Shown here: positions 42,269-49,198 of the stretch, piece by piece
How the letters are laid out: every line of letters begins with the position of its first letter
Position numbering within the stretch: the first letter of the stretch is position 1
From: Persicitalea jodogahamensis
GTDB taxonomy: Bacteria > Bacteroidota > Bacteroidia > Cytophagales > Spirosomataceae
Direction of reading: 5' to 3'
DNA: 64,000 nucleotides
Assembly: GCF_014651615.1 (NCBI RefSeq)
Contig: NZ_BMXF01000001.1
Coordinates: 62,001 to 126,000, forward strand
Program-made: the position numbers and the translations under genes
Notes under the pieces: generated by a model
Told to the model about the DNA's origin: nothing
The model's input: only the letters and a program-made list of their open reading frames with translations
The model's database searches: none

Positions 42269-42281
42269 AAAAATATCAACC

Positions 42282-42734
42282 ATGTTCAACTACGGAATAG
42301 GAGGAAACGAACGGGATTTGAATCAGGCAAGCGAAGGCATCGCCGACATCCCCCAGAACCGGACACTTTTTGTGACCAAGCTCACCAACGACCCACCCGT
42401 GCGGCCTGAGACGGTTTACGACCTTAAAACCACGGAGGAAGTTTTCGCGCACTACCAACCCGAGGCCGACGTGGAGTTTCAGGACGCCGACGGCGGCTTC
42501 ATCAACGAAACGCTGCGGTTCAGAAACGTGGGCGATTTCAGCCAGCGCGGCATCATCGCCCAGAGCGGTTTCCTGCAAGATCTTAACGCCCGCGCTACGG
42601 ATTTCCAGCAAATCATCCGCCACCTGAAATCCAACAAAATCCTGAAAGCCGCCCTGGAAAAGCCCGAAGCAAAAGAAGCGCTCCTCGGGGTACTAAAAGC
42701 CCTGGCCGAAGAGATCGAAGCAGCGGACAAGTAG
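42282..42734 (+). CDS. tssB: T6SS sheath small subunit TssB/VipA
   Basis: A 150-residue protein matching the Bacteroidota TssB form: MFNYGIGGNERDLNQASEGI, then FVTKLTNDPPVRPETVYDLK, DVEFQDADGG, ETLRFRNVGDFSQRGI and a helical C-terminus with LNARATDFQQIIRHLKSN. It intertwines with TssC to form the contractile sheath around the Hcp tube. The gene starts a sheath-tube-spike run (tssB, tssC, two tssD, vgrG), with the sheath large subunit 113 bases downstream. Confidence 0.92.
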   Translation: MFNYGIGGNERDLNQASEGIADIPQNRTLFVTKLTNDPPVRPETVYDLKTTEEVFAHYQPEADVEFQDADGGFINETLRFRNVGDFSQRGIIAQSGFLQDLNARATDFQQIIRHLKSNKILKAALEKPEAKEALLGVLKALAEEIEAADK

Positions 42735-42804
42735 GTTTTTAGGCTAGCCCGCCCAACTGGATTACGGACGAATTCCATAGGCCCAGCTGAAAGCGCAGTC
42801 CGGT

Positions 42805-42833
42805 ATTCTATCATTCACTCATTCTATCATTCA
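42805..42833 (+). repeat. Word-repeat element, family B, leader of tssC
   Basis: ATTCTATCATTCA occurs twice in direct orientation (42805-42817 and 42821-42833) with a 3-base spacer, 14 bases before the tssC ATG. Twelve bases of this word also occur inverted before clpV (32987-32998). Confidence 0.7.
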
Positions 42834-42847
42834 AAATTGAAGAACTC

Positions 42848-44209
42848 ATGGCACAAGAAGAAACCATAAAAGCAGACAAAGGCTACCGTGAAATAGAAGC
42901 GCTTCCGCTGGAAAAAGGCCTGCCGCTCCTGGCCAAATACGGTAGTTTCGATCTGCTCGAAACCATTATCGAGGGTGTAGGCAACATTAATCCCGCTAAG
43001 AAGGCCCGAAAGCGAATCTTCCTGACCGAAGCTGACAAAAAGAGCGACCGCAAGCAACTCAAAAAACGCCTGCAGCTCTGGACCGAACTACTCGGCAGCT
43101 CCGAATCGGTGGCCGACATGATCGAGAAAGGTGAGAAAGAGGTTGAGGAGGCTTCGGGACTCTTGAAGAAAAATCTTGGTAAAACAGTGGAGGAGCTACG
43201 GACGCTGGAACAGTCGTACCGGGCCGTGGCGATGTTTTTCAAAAACACCGAACAGGAAAAAGTCAAAAATGTCACCTTCCTAAACGCCGATCCCGACCAG
43301 TTAAAAGATCTGGACGTGACGACCTTCATCGACGCCGTGGGCGAGGAACTCGCCGCCAAGTTCGACCGCCTGGATTTGCGCGAGAACTACTCGATTCTGA
43401 GCGTGCCGGGCTATCTGGGTTCCAGTAAGGTAGTTGATAAATGGGCCAAGCTGGCACACAAAAACAAGACGATGCTCGTGACCGACTTCGAACACCTGGA
43501 CGCCCCTGAGGACGTGATGGAACTCTTCGAGATGGCCAACCTGACGGGCGGCGACGCGCACCTTTCCAACGTGATGATGGCCTGTAACTGGCTGGTGGGC
43601 CGGGCCAAACACGCCGACCTCGACGAGGAGGACGACCTGTACCTGCCGCCTTCGTCGGCCCTGGCGGGGAATGTCTACAAAACCCTGATGTCGCAGGTGG
43701 CGGCGGGCAAGAAGCACGGTACCCTCAACGAAGTGGACGGCGTGCGCTTCCCGCTCAAAAAATCAGAAATCGCCGATTTGGAAAAGATGGGCCTGATTCC
43801 GATGGTCAATGAGTACGGCAAGGTGATGGCTTTTTCGGCCAAGACGCTCTTCAACGGCGACAACGCAGGCTTGCAGACTTACTCCGTCGTGCGGGTTTTC
43901 GACTACATCACCAAGGTACTTATCGACTTCCTGAATCGCCGCGCTTTCGAAAACTTTGATTACAACACCAAGAACGACTTGAAAAAGCAGATCATTAAGT
44001 TCCTGGACAGTGTGACGGGACCTGGCAAACTCATCGAGAAATTCAGTGTCATGCGCTTCGAGCAAGACCCTAAGCAAAAGGACAAAATCTACCTCGATAT
44101 TCACATGATCCCCTACTTTCCGGCCAAAAACTTCATGATCGGCCTCACCGGACAACGCGGCGAGGACATGGACGCGACTGAGTGGGCCGCAGAGTACGCG
44201 CAGCAGTAG
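42848..44209 (+). CDS. tssC: T6SS sheath large subunit TssC/VipB
   Basis: A 453-residue TssC/EvpB-family protein. The N-terminal 130 residues are helical and charged, and the sheath core follows: DVTTFIDAVGEELAAKFD, YSILSVPGYLGSSKVVDKW, LVTDFEHLDAPEDVMELFE, ANLTGGDAHLSNVMMACNWL, the SSALAGNVYKTLMSQVAAGK block, and a C-terminal helical part with VFDYITKVLIDFLNRRAFEN. It ends in the handshake strand LDIHMIPYFPAKNFMIGLTG used to bind the next sheath ring. Length and order match subtype iii sheaths. ClpV recognises the N-terminal helix after contraction. Confidence 0.94.
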   Translation: MAQEETIKADKGYREIEALPLEKGLPLLAKYGSFDLLETIIEGVGNINPAKKARKRIFLTEADKKSDRKQLKKRLQLWTELLGSSESVADMIEKGEKEVEEASGLLKKNLGKTVEELRTLEQSYRAVAMFFKNTEQEKVKNVTFLNADPDQLKDLDVTTFIDAVGEELAAKFDRLDLRENYSILSVPGYLGSSKVVDKWAKLAHKNKTMLVTDFEHLDAPEDVMELFEMANLTGGDAHLSNVMMACNWLVGRAKHADLDEEDDLYLPPSSALAGNVYKTLMSQVAAGKKHGTLNEVDGVRFPLKKSEIADLEKMGLIPMVNEYGKVMAFSAKTLFNGDNAGLQTYSVVRVFDYITKVLIDFLNRRAFENFDYNTKNDLKKQIIKFLDSVTGPGKLIEKFSVMRFEQDPKQKDKIYLDIHMIPYFPAKNFMIGLTGQRGEDMDATEWAAEYAQQ

Positions 44210-44215
44210 AAAGAA

Positions 44216-44340
44216 GGGGGTCAACGGTCAAAGGGTTAAAAGGTCAAACGGCGTTCTTTGGTAGTTCGCGCATATAGTTACCAACTCAAAAAATCTGAGT
44301 ACGCTTAGCCTTTTAACCTTTGACCGTTAACCGTTAACCC
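44216..44340. repeat. Word-repeat element, family A, with 20-base inverted arms
   Basis: The left arm at 44223-44243 (AACGGTCAAAGGGTTAAAA plus GG) is complementary to the right arm at 44309-44328 except for one unpaired base; the loop is 65 bases. Further GGTCAAA words on the left and CCGTTAACC words on the right extend both arms. It separates tssC from the first tssD and may terminate or process the transcript. Confidence 0.7.
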
Positions 44341-44372
44341 AAAAACTAACGTCACCAAGCACCCAAACAACA

Positions 44373-44789
44373 ATGTCATTCCTCGCGCATCTGGAAATAG
44401 AAGGCAACACCTACGAGGCGTTTTACACTCAGTTGGAGGCGCATCAGGGCGTGGACGACAACGGGCAGACCAACACGCCCGTGCAGTGCCCGTACTTGTA
44501 TCTGGAACTGCATCTGCCGCCCAAGAATGATTTGATGCTGCTGGAATGGGCACTGGCGGCGAGCCGGCCCCTGGATTTTAAGTTGAAGCAGTATCACGAT
44601 TCGCCGGACATTCCTTTCAAGACTCTGGAGTTCGAGCGGGGGTACTGTGTCAGCTATGTTGAGAAATTCGAGTCACTGTCGGAAGACGTCAACCGGACCC
44701 GGATCAACCAGGGATATAATATGATCCTTTGCCTGACAGTCACTTTTGGCCGTATGGATTTGGAGGACATAAACCTTACCAATTTCTGA
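44373..44789 (+). CDS. tssD: TssD/Hcp-family protein 1
   Basis: A 138-residue Hcp-like protein: MSFLAHLEIEGNTYEAFYTQ opening, then a single beta-barrel sequence with VQCPYLYLELHLPPKNDLM, FKLKQYHDSPDIPFKTLEFE, YCVSYVEKFESLSEDVN and a closing LCLTVTFGRMDL. The strand-and-loop pattern is that of the Bacteroidota tube protein TssD, but the sequence differs clearly from the two other copies here. It lies between the sheath and spike genes and 3 bases before a second Hcp-like gene, so the pair may serve as a specialised spike-proximal ring or effector carrier rather than the bulk tube. Confidence 0.78.
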   Translation: MSFLAHLEIEGNTYEAFYTQLEAHQGVDDNGQTNTPVQCPYLYLELHLPPKNDLMLLEWALAASRPLDFKLKQYHDSPDIPFKTLEFERGYCVSYVEKFESLSEDVNRTRINQGYNMILCLTVTFGRMDLEDINLTNF

Positions 44790-44792
44790 ATC

Positions 44793-45305
44793 ATGGCCAA
44801 CGAGGTTGACTTTTCCCACGCTGTCAAAGGCGAGCTTTACATGGAAGACTTCGCTTTTCTGCTCATAGGCGCGGAGTACGGCCTGAACCGCAATGCCGAC
44901 GAGCGGGGCGCTCCCACCGATGCGCCCAAGCGGTCGATGGTGAAAGTCAAAATCAGGATAAGGGGGAATCAGGAAAACTACGTGCGACTACTCTACGAAT
45001 GGGCACTGAATAGTGATAAGAAAATGGACGGCTTCATGGTTTTCGGGGAACTGGACGAAGGAACGGCCGAGGTACGACGGGTACATTTCGAGGGAGCTAC
45101 CTGCGTGGGCTTTCGGGAATGTTTTCAGAACGAGCAACTCAATTTGCTGCGTGAAGTACCGATGGTCTATGTGCCTGACTCGGCCAACTACCAACCCCAA
45201 TACCGGGGTGGCGAATTTTTTACTAACAGTATGGTAGTTAGTGCTTATGATCTGGTCATTTCCGCCGATAATCTATTCATCGAAGGAGCCGAAGTACCAA
45301 GCTAA
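44793..45305 (+). CDS. tssD: TssD/Hcp-family protein 2, extended
   Basis: A 170-residue protein of the TssD type with insertions: GELYMEDFAFLLIGAEYGLN, KVKIRIRGNQENYVRLLYEW, KKMDGFMVFGELDEGTAE, FEGATCVGFRECFQNEQLN and SMVVSAYDLVISADNLFIEG. It is about 30 residues longer than the canonical tube protein, with an extra loop before the last strands (VPDSANYQPQYRGGEFF). The gene is 3 bases after the previous Hcp-like gene and upstream of vgrG. I read it as an Hcp paralogue that meets VgrG or carries cargo; a separate baseplate role is the alternative. Confidence 0.72.
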   Translation: MANEVDFSHAVKGELYMEDFAFLLIGAEYGLNRNADERGAPTDAPKRSMVKVKIRIRGNQENYVRLLYEWALNSDKKMDGFMVFGELDEGTAEVRRVHFEGATCVGFRECFQNEQLNLLREVPMVYVPDSANYQPQYRGGEFFTNSMVVSAYDLVISADNLFIEGAEVPS

Positions 45306-45390
45306 GTAAGTCCATGAGTCCAAGGGCGAATTATCCAGATTATTCTATATCTCACTTCGCTTCGGCGGACCGATTTAAAATTAATAACCG

Positions 45391-47205
45391 ATGGCAAAGC
45401 AAGTCAACATAAAAATCGAACTGGAAGGCGGAAATGAGATTTCTCGCCACCTGGGGCTGGTAATCGAGCAGCGATTGTTCGATCACCACCGGTTCGAGCT
45501 GTTGGTGCCATTCGATCAGCTGGAGACGTCGGGGGAGCATTTTTTCAATCAGTCGCATCGCAATGCGTTGGGGCGCAAGATCACATTTACGTTTAGCCCG
45601 CGGCGGGAAGGCGACGAATTCGAGTATGTCTTTCAGGGCATTGTGACTGAAATCAGGTTGCGCAGCCTGAGCGATATGAGCAGCGCCTTCGTGCTGAAAG
45701 GGGCCAGTCCTACGATCTTGCTGGAAGATTCGCCCCAGCGGCGGTCCTTTATCCGGGGCAGCGTGCAGGAACTCTTCGACCAAGTACTGCGGCCCTACCC
45801 GCAAAATCTGCTACGTCGGAATCTGAATCCTAACAACGGCGGACGCCAGATTCCCTTTATCCAATACAAGGAAAGCAACTACCGTTTCCTGTGCCGCGTG
45901 GCTGATCGCTGCGCCGAGTGGTTTTACTACGACGGTCGTGAACTGGTACTTGGGCCTGGCAACAGCCCCGAAACCGACTTCCGGGTGGACGGCACCCAGA
46001 ATTTTGACCTGGCAATGGTCATGCAGCCCGCCCGCTTCGCAATGTTCGGCTATGACTACACCGAGCACCAAACCTTCACGGGGGAGTCGAGTGCGCAGGA
46101 TGTGGAAGGGTTGACGACTCTGAGCGAATTTGCTTTGCAACAATCCGATGAGCTCTTCGCGGCAGGTGCCCTGCTCACCGCCCCCGAAACCGTGGGTAGC
46201 CAGCAGGAAGCGGACGAACTGGCCCGCATGAGGCGTTCGGCGCTTACTTCTTCGATGGTCGATTTTCGCGGTCAGGGTGAAAATCCTGACCTGAGTGTAG
46301 GTACCATCCTGAACGTCAAGGGTGACCGTATAAATGATCGTGGCGAACGCTACGAGGAAAGTTTCGGCAAGTACCGCGTCACCGAAATCACTCATCGGGT
46401 CAACACGGCGGGTAGTTACCAGAACGACTTCCGGGCCGTGCCGGAGTCGGCACGGCATCCGCCCGCCAACCCAAGCGTGACCAACCCGCTGGGCGAAAAC
46501 GAACTGGCCGAAGTCATCGACAATGGTGATCCGGAAAGTCTGGGCCGGGTGCGTGTCAGGTTTGACTGGGGGCAGCCGCAGTCCGAAGATCAGGAATCCT
46601 ACTGGATCAGGGTAGGGACATTCCATTCGTCCGAAGGGCGCGGGGCCAACTTCATACCGGAATTGGGTGCTCAGGTCCTGGTGGGCTACGAGCAGAATCT
46701 GGCTGAGAACCCCGTGGTGCTCACGAGCCTTTACCGCAAACCAGATGATGATACTGATTACTCTCCTCCCGACAATGATCTTAAAGTGATTGCGACGCGC
46801 TCGGGTAACATGATCATTTTTTCGGATAAAGCCGGCGAAGCCCAGATCCAAATCAGCAACCGGGAGCAGACCGAAACACACATTCTCCTGGATTTCAGCG
46901 ATGATGGCCGGATCAAGATCAACGTAGGAAATGGATTGGTGGAGGTCAATTCAAGAAACATAAAGATGTCGGCCTCGGAAAACATCGAATTAAAGGCCCG
47001 ACAGAATATTACTCTGGAAGCCGGAAGCATCGAGGCCAATGCTGACCAGAACATCACTCTCAAAGCCAACGCTAACCTTGAAATGGAGGGCACCGCCGCC
47101 GCTAAAATGAAGGGCGGGCAGGTAGAAATAAGTGGTGACGCCACCACGGAGGTAAAAAGCTCAGGCGTAGCCATCCTCAAAGGCTCGCTGGTCCAGATCA
47201 ACTAA
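45391..47205 (+). CDS. vgrG: T6SS spike protein VgrG/TssI
   Basis: A 604-residue VgrG. The gp27-like base runs from residue 1 to about 370 (FNQSHRNALGRKITFTFSPR; YKESNYRFLCRVADRCAEWF; SVGTILNVKGDRIN), the gp5-like OB fold at about 380-455 (GRVRVRFDWGQPQ, WIRVGTFHSSEGRGANFIPE, LGAQVLVGYE) and a needle of beta-helix repeats to the end (KMSASENIELKARQN, NADQNITLKANANLEM). There is no extra toxin domain. With the free PAAR protein and the Hcp tube it makes the puncturing tip. It lies after the two Hcp-like genes and before the third. Confidence 0.94.
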   Translation: MAKQVNIKIELEGGNEISRHLGLVIEQRLFDHHRFELLVPFDQLETSGEHFFNQSHRNALGRKITFTFSPRREGDEFEYVFQGIVTEIRLRSLSDMSSAFVLKGASPTILLEDSPQRRSFIRGSVQELFDQVLRPYPQNLLRRNLNPNNGGRQIPFIQYKESNYRFLCRVADRCAEWFYYDGRELVLGPGNSPETDFRVDGTQNFDLAMVMQPARFAMFGYDYTEHQTFTGESSAQDVEGLTTLSEFALQQSDELFAAGALLTAPETVGSQQEADELARMRRSALTSSMVDFRGQGENPDLSVGTILNVKGDRINDRGERYEESFGKYRVTEITHRVNTAGSYQNDFRAVPESARHPPANPSVTNPLGENELAEVIDNGDPESLGRVRVRFDWGQPQSEDQESYWIRVGTFHSSEGRGANFIPELGAQVLVGYEQNLAENPVVLTSLYRKPDDDTDYSPPDNDLKVIATRSGNMIIFSDKAGEAQIQISNREQTETHILLDFSDDGRIKINVGNGLVEVNSRNIKMSASENIELKARQNITLEAGSIEANADQNITLKANANLEMEGTAAAKMKGGQVEISGDATTEVKSSGVAILKGSLVQIN

Positions 47206-47214
47206 AGATTTTAA

Positions 47215-47308
47215 GCGACAAAGTTGCAGAGTCCATTAAGTGTAAGAAATGTCCGTGATCCGGCGTAAGCCACTTTGTGCCTTTGGAACTTTGCCCCTTT
47301 GTCCCTCT
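47215..47308. repeat. Word-repeat element, family C (CAAAGT/ACTTTG)
   Basis: GCGACAAAGTTGCAGAG (47215-47231) and a right array with CACTTTGTGCC, TTTGGAACTTTG and CCCCTTTGTCCC (47271-47308) are inverted with respect to each other. The element lies between vgrG and the third tssD. The same ACAAAGT words flank the four-helix-bundle gene at 56632-57000. Confidence 0.5.
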
Positions 47309-47353
47309 ATAAAAACTTAATCAATTTTTTTCACAACCAAACCAATTTCAATT

Positions 47354-47770
47354 ATGCCAGCTTCAAGTTTTGATGCCTATTTTACCTGGGAGGGCGGCCC
47401 CTCCGGCGACGGAATCGCCGTGATTGCCTGCAACTACTCCCTGTCGCAATCCATCGATGATAAAGGACGCGTGTCGTCCAAAGTCTATGGTGGAACCGTT
47501 TTTCTGCAAGTGGACTCCTCCGGCGAGGACGACAGCAAAAGCCTGTGGGAATGGATGGTGGACCCCGACGGCAAGAAAGCCACAGCCAAGATCACCTTCA
47601 AGAATGTGGATGAAGAGCAGACCCAGAAAGAACTGGAACTCTCGGATGTGTACTGCGTGCAGTACAGTGAAAGCTTCACCGAGCAAGGCTCCACGCCCAT
47701 GACGACCTCGCTGACGCTTACCGCCAAGGAAATCAAGCTGTTCGGAACGCCTCACCTCAATCGATGGTAA
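47354..47770 (+). CDS. tssD: T6SS tube protein TssD/Hcp 3, probable main tube subunit
   Basis: A 138-residue protein with the Bacteroidota Hcp pattern: MPASSFDAYFTWEGGPSGDG, IAVIACNYSLSQSIDDKGRVS, VFLQVDSSGEDDSKSLWEW, KATAKITFKNVDEEQTQKEL, LELSDVYCVQYSESFTEQGS and TSLTLTAKEIKLFG. It forms hexameric rings stacked into the secreted tube. Of the three copies it fits the family best and stands alone with its own long leader (148 bases), which suits the high expression expected for the tube protein. Confidence 0.9.
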   Translation: MPASSFDAYFTWEGGPSGDGIAVIACNYSLSQSIDDKGRVSSKVYGGTVFLQVDSSGEDDSKSLWEWMVDPDGKKATAKITFKNVDEEQTQKELELSDVYCVQYSESFTEQGSTPMTTSLTLTAKEIKLFGTPHLNRW

Positions 47771-47822
47771 GGAAATAAGGCGGCGACGCGCACTTACCGT
47801 GTCGCCGTTCTACCATCATCAA

Positions 47823-48590
47823 TTACGTTGATCGAACTGCCACGATGGTTTCATTATCCACGACTTTGTTGGCCTGGAATGTCAGATCGGGATCGAGATA
47901 ACGGCGGCGCTGGTACCAGTTTGTTTTTTTGTAAAAAGTCCAGCCGTAAGGCCGCTGTGCGGCGTCGAGGTACGCAATGGGGCTGTCGGGATTGCGATCG
48001 TTGTAATCGTTGAGAAAGATGAAAAAAAGCTCGCCAAGCAGCATTGATACCGGGGCCTTGGCCCGGAAATTGGTAAAAGCCGTTTCATCGGCCTGCTTCG
48101 TAAATTCAAACTGAATCACCAGAACTCTTGACAGGTCCAGCAGATCCATGTCAGGCAGGGGTTGACCTACGGGATAGTACCACTGCTTGTATTCTTTGGG
48201 AGGAATGCGCAAAAAAGCAGCGTAAACCCCGGCTGCTACAATCGGAAAAACGAAAGCTACCAAAGCCGTCGCTACGCCCAGGCCCCTGGGCAGCTCTTCT
48301 GCCACGAAACGATACAGAGCGGCCAGCAGCCCGGTAGTTAGCAAGGTTAGGAGAAGCGTAAAGCCGAATTCCTTAACCAGCGAACCCGTTTTCTCCGGCA
48401 GCCAGTGATGCAGTGCCCACACATGCACGCACCCCAAGACCAGAAAGGCAAACATGATTAAGGCGTAACTGCTCCCGAAGTCGGTATTTGCCAGGCCCAG
48501 ACTACCCGCGAGCGTTAGCAGCAGAGCAGCAATGGCTGCGTAAACAGCGGAACGGGTCACGGCTTTTGGCTGGGGTACAGAGGGCGTCAT
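47823..48590 (-). CDS. tssN: T6SS-iii membrane protein TssN
   Basis: A 255-residue protein with four membrane helices in the first half (about 15-34, 42-62, 74-92, 102-125) and a soluble C-terminal domain with the TssN motifs: YKQWYYPVGQPLPDMDLLDL, VLVIQFEFTKQADETAFTNF, KAPVSMLLGELFFIFLNDYN and YGWTFYKKTNWYQRRRYLDP. TssN is specific to Bacteroidota systems and, with TssO, replaces TssL/TssM in the inner membrane. It is the only T6SS gene on the minus strand here, divergent from tssE, with a promoter at 48632-48662. It may therefore be expressed independently of the rest. Confidence 0.88.
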   Translation of the reverse strand: MTPSVPQPKAVTRSAVYAAIAALLLTLAGSLGLANTDFGSSYALIMFAFLVLGCVHVWALHHWLPEKTGSLVKEFGFTLLLTLLTTGLLAALYRFVAEELPRGLGVATALVAFVFPIVAAGVYAAFLRIPPKEYKQWYYPVGQPLPDMDLLDLSRVLVIQFEFTKQADETAFTNFRAKAPVSMLLGELFFIFLNDYNDRNPDSPIAYLDAAQRPYGWTFYKKTNWYQRRRYLDPDLTFQANKVVDNETIVAVRST

Positions 48591-48631
48591 TTTTTATCTT
48601 TTTAGGAAGAAGGGTTTCGGAAGGGCGTGGG

Positions 48632-48662
48632 CAAAAATAAGATTCCCAACCAGTTTTGCAAG
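48632..48662 (-). promoter_or_regulatory. Bacteroidota-type promoter of tssN
   Basis: On the minus strand CTTG (48662-48659) followed after 19 bases by TATTTTTG (48639-48632) fits TTTG-N19..21-TAnnTTTG with one mismatch in the -33 box. The start of transcription would lie about 35 bases before the tssN ATG. Confidence 0.45.
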
Positions 48663-48686
48663 CCTAACTTTAGCGTACGGCATATC

Positions 48687-49115
48687 ATGCAGGAAGAATA
48701 CTATACTCTACCGATGGACCTGGATCAACTTGTCGAAGGACGAGCCCACTTGCGCTGTACTTTGCATAAGTCCATCTACCAGCATATCTATCTATTGCTG
48801 GTCACGCACTTCGATGAAACCCGCTACGACGCCACCTTTGGCTGCGCCCTTTGGGATCATGACTTTTCCATTATGTCGTCGCTGAAATGGAAAGACCTCA
48901 TTCGCGAAAGCGTGGAGCAGACCGTCGCCCGCTACGAGCCGCGCCTGTCGGCCCTCAAAGTGAAAGTGGAGATGGAAGAATACGAAGTAATGACCAAAGC
49001 CAACCATTACATCCGCAAGCGTATCGGCGTTAGTGTGGATGGGACCATCACCCGCACCAAAGAACCATTTCGGTTTTTTGAAAGAGTGTTCATCTCGCCC
49101 ATGTCGGCGGAGTAA
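48687..49115 (+). CDS. tssE: T6SS baseplate subunit TssE (gp25-like)
   Basis: A 142-residue protein of the gp25/W family. I start at 48687 (MQEEYYTLPMDLDQLVEGR), the usual opening, instead of the longer frame from 48627. Family features are LHKSIYQHIYLLLVTHFDETR, a gp25 core FGCALWDHDF and the final IRKRIGVSVDGTITRTKEP strand region. TssE closes the ring of baseplate wedges and nucleates the sheath. It is divergent from tssN, with 96 bases between start codons, and is followed by tssF after a strong inverted repeat. Confidence 0.87.
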   Translation: MQEEYYTLPMDLDQLVEGRAHLRCTLHKSIYQHIYLLLVTHFDETRYDATFGCALWDHDFSIMSSLKWKDLIRESVEQTVARYEPRLSALKVKVEMEEYEVMTKANHYIRKRIGVSVDGTITRTKEPFRFFERVFISPMSAE

Positions 49116-49120
49116 GTTTC

Positions 49121-49194
49121 AATTTGGAATTAGTGAATGTCAGAATACAGCTTTCGCCCTATTCCGACATTCACTAATTCACTAATTCCAAATT
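49121..49194. repeat. Word-repeat element, family B, long hairpin before tssF
   Basis: Bases 49127-49147 pair with 49160-49180 (20 of 21 positions) with a 12-base loop. The outer AATTTGGAATTAGT (49121-49134) pairs perfectly with ACTAATTCCAAATT (49181-49194), giving a second register. The right arm ends 4 bases before the tssF start codon. Confidence 0.75.
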
Positions 49195-49198
49195 AACT

